From: Acidimicrobiia bacterium
GTDB taxonomy: Bacteria > Actinomycetota > Acidimicrobiia > Acidimicrobiales > Ilumatobacteraceae
Reading direction: 5' to 3'
Assembly (NCBI GenBank): GCA_010030605.1
Contig: RHCK01000140.1
Location: 1 to 5,101 of the forward strand
Length of the DNA: 5,101 bases
In this document: positions 4,960 through 5,101 of the stretch, one piece after another
Layout of the letters: every line of letters starts with the position of its first letter
Position numbering within the stretch: position 1 is the stretch's first letter
Notes under the pieces: model-generated
Databases searched by the model: none
What the model was told of the DNA's origin: nothing
The model's input: only the letters and a program-made list of their open reading frames with translations
Position numbers and translations under genes: made by a program

Positions 4960-5101
4960 TCAGGACGACGAGGCGTAGGCCTCGAGCGGCGCGCACGTGC
5001 ATGCGAGATTCCGGTCACCGTAGGCGGCGTCGATGCGGCTGACGGGAACGTGGTAGCCCGTGCCACCCGGAGCACCGGCCGAGCGCGGATACTTGCGGTC
5101 C
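4960..5101 (-). CDS. gcvP: Glycine dehydrogenase (decarboxylating), P protein, C-terminal end
   Basis: Only the last 46 residues and the stop are in the window; the gene continues past the right edge. GcvP is the PLP enzyme that decarboxylates glycine and passes the aminomethyl group to GcvH. The end [20 protein letters not shown] followed by LEAYASSS is the characteristic C-terminus of the family (RIDxxYGDRNLxCxCxPxE). The full protein is usually about 950 residues. It is convergent with gcvT, and 24 nt from the downstream helical protein gene, which may share its transcript. Codon use agrees with the actinobacterial side of the window. The Rv1832 (gcvB) position in M. tuberculosis corresponds. 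Confidence 0.94.
   Translation of the reverse strand, partial: DRKYPRSAGAPGGTGYHVPVSRIDAAYGDRNLACTCAPLEAYASSS

Overview
The window consists of two unlike parts. Positions 1 to about 520 look betaproteobacterial (Comamonadaceae-like). They hold the C-terminal half of a Bug/TctC solute-binding protein, whose stop codon overlaps (ATGA) the start of a second reading frame. Positions from about 540 to the end look like a high-GC actinobacterium, most plausibly Acidimicrobiia. The gene order there is gcvH, FHA protein, MerR protein, DUF151 nuclease, MerR protein, gcvT, then on the opposite strand a small helical protein and gcvP. This closely parallels the M. tuberculosis Rv1826-Rv1832 block (gcvH, garA, the ftsR homologue, DUF151, resR, Rv1831, gcvB). 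Codon use changes at the boundary: 7 of 11 Leu codons in the TctC fragment are CTG, against 0 of 15 in the FHA gene.

The boundary lies inside the gcvH reading frame. Its first ~25 residues resemble the start of an enoyl-CoA hydratase and lack the N-terminal YTxEHEW-type motif of GcvH. The rest is a good GcvH with its lipoyl-lysine. The simplest reading is a chimeric contig joint that happens to be in frame. A real recombination is possible but less likely.

Region by region: tctC fragment (2-457); junction (514-543); a tightly packed run of gcvH, FHA gene and ftsR-like gene (to 2223) with a 1-nt gap and a 1-nt overlap; DUF151 gene (2250-2786), perhaps leaderless; a 134-nt intergenic region with a weak hairpin, a clear TTGACG-17-TACCCT promoter and an operator-like set of inverted repeats; resR-like gene (2921-3403); gcvT (3416-4462). 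Converging on gcvT from the right are the C-terminal end of gcvP (4960-5101) and a 155-residue amphipathic protein (4468-4935).

Functionally, GcvH, GcvT and GcvP are three of the four components of the glycine cleavage system. Between them sit a GarA-like FHA switch protein and two MerR-type regulators whose relatives act on cell division. The window therefore links one-carbon and nitrogen metabolism to growth control. No mobile element, CRISPR array, tRNA or rRNA was seen, and no gene-free stretch exceeds 300 bases. Apart from the joint, the most novel candidates are the zinc-ribbon version of the GarA-like protein and the operator at the resR-like promoter.
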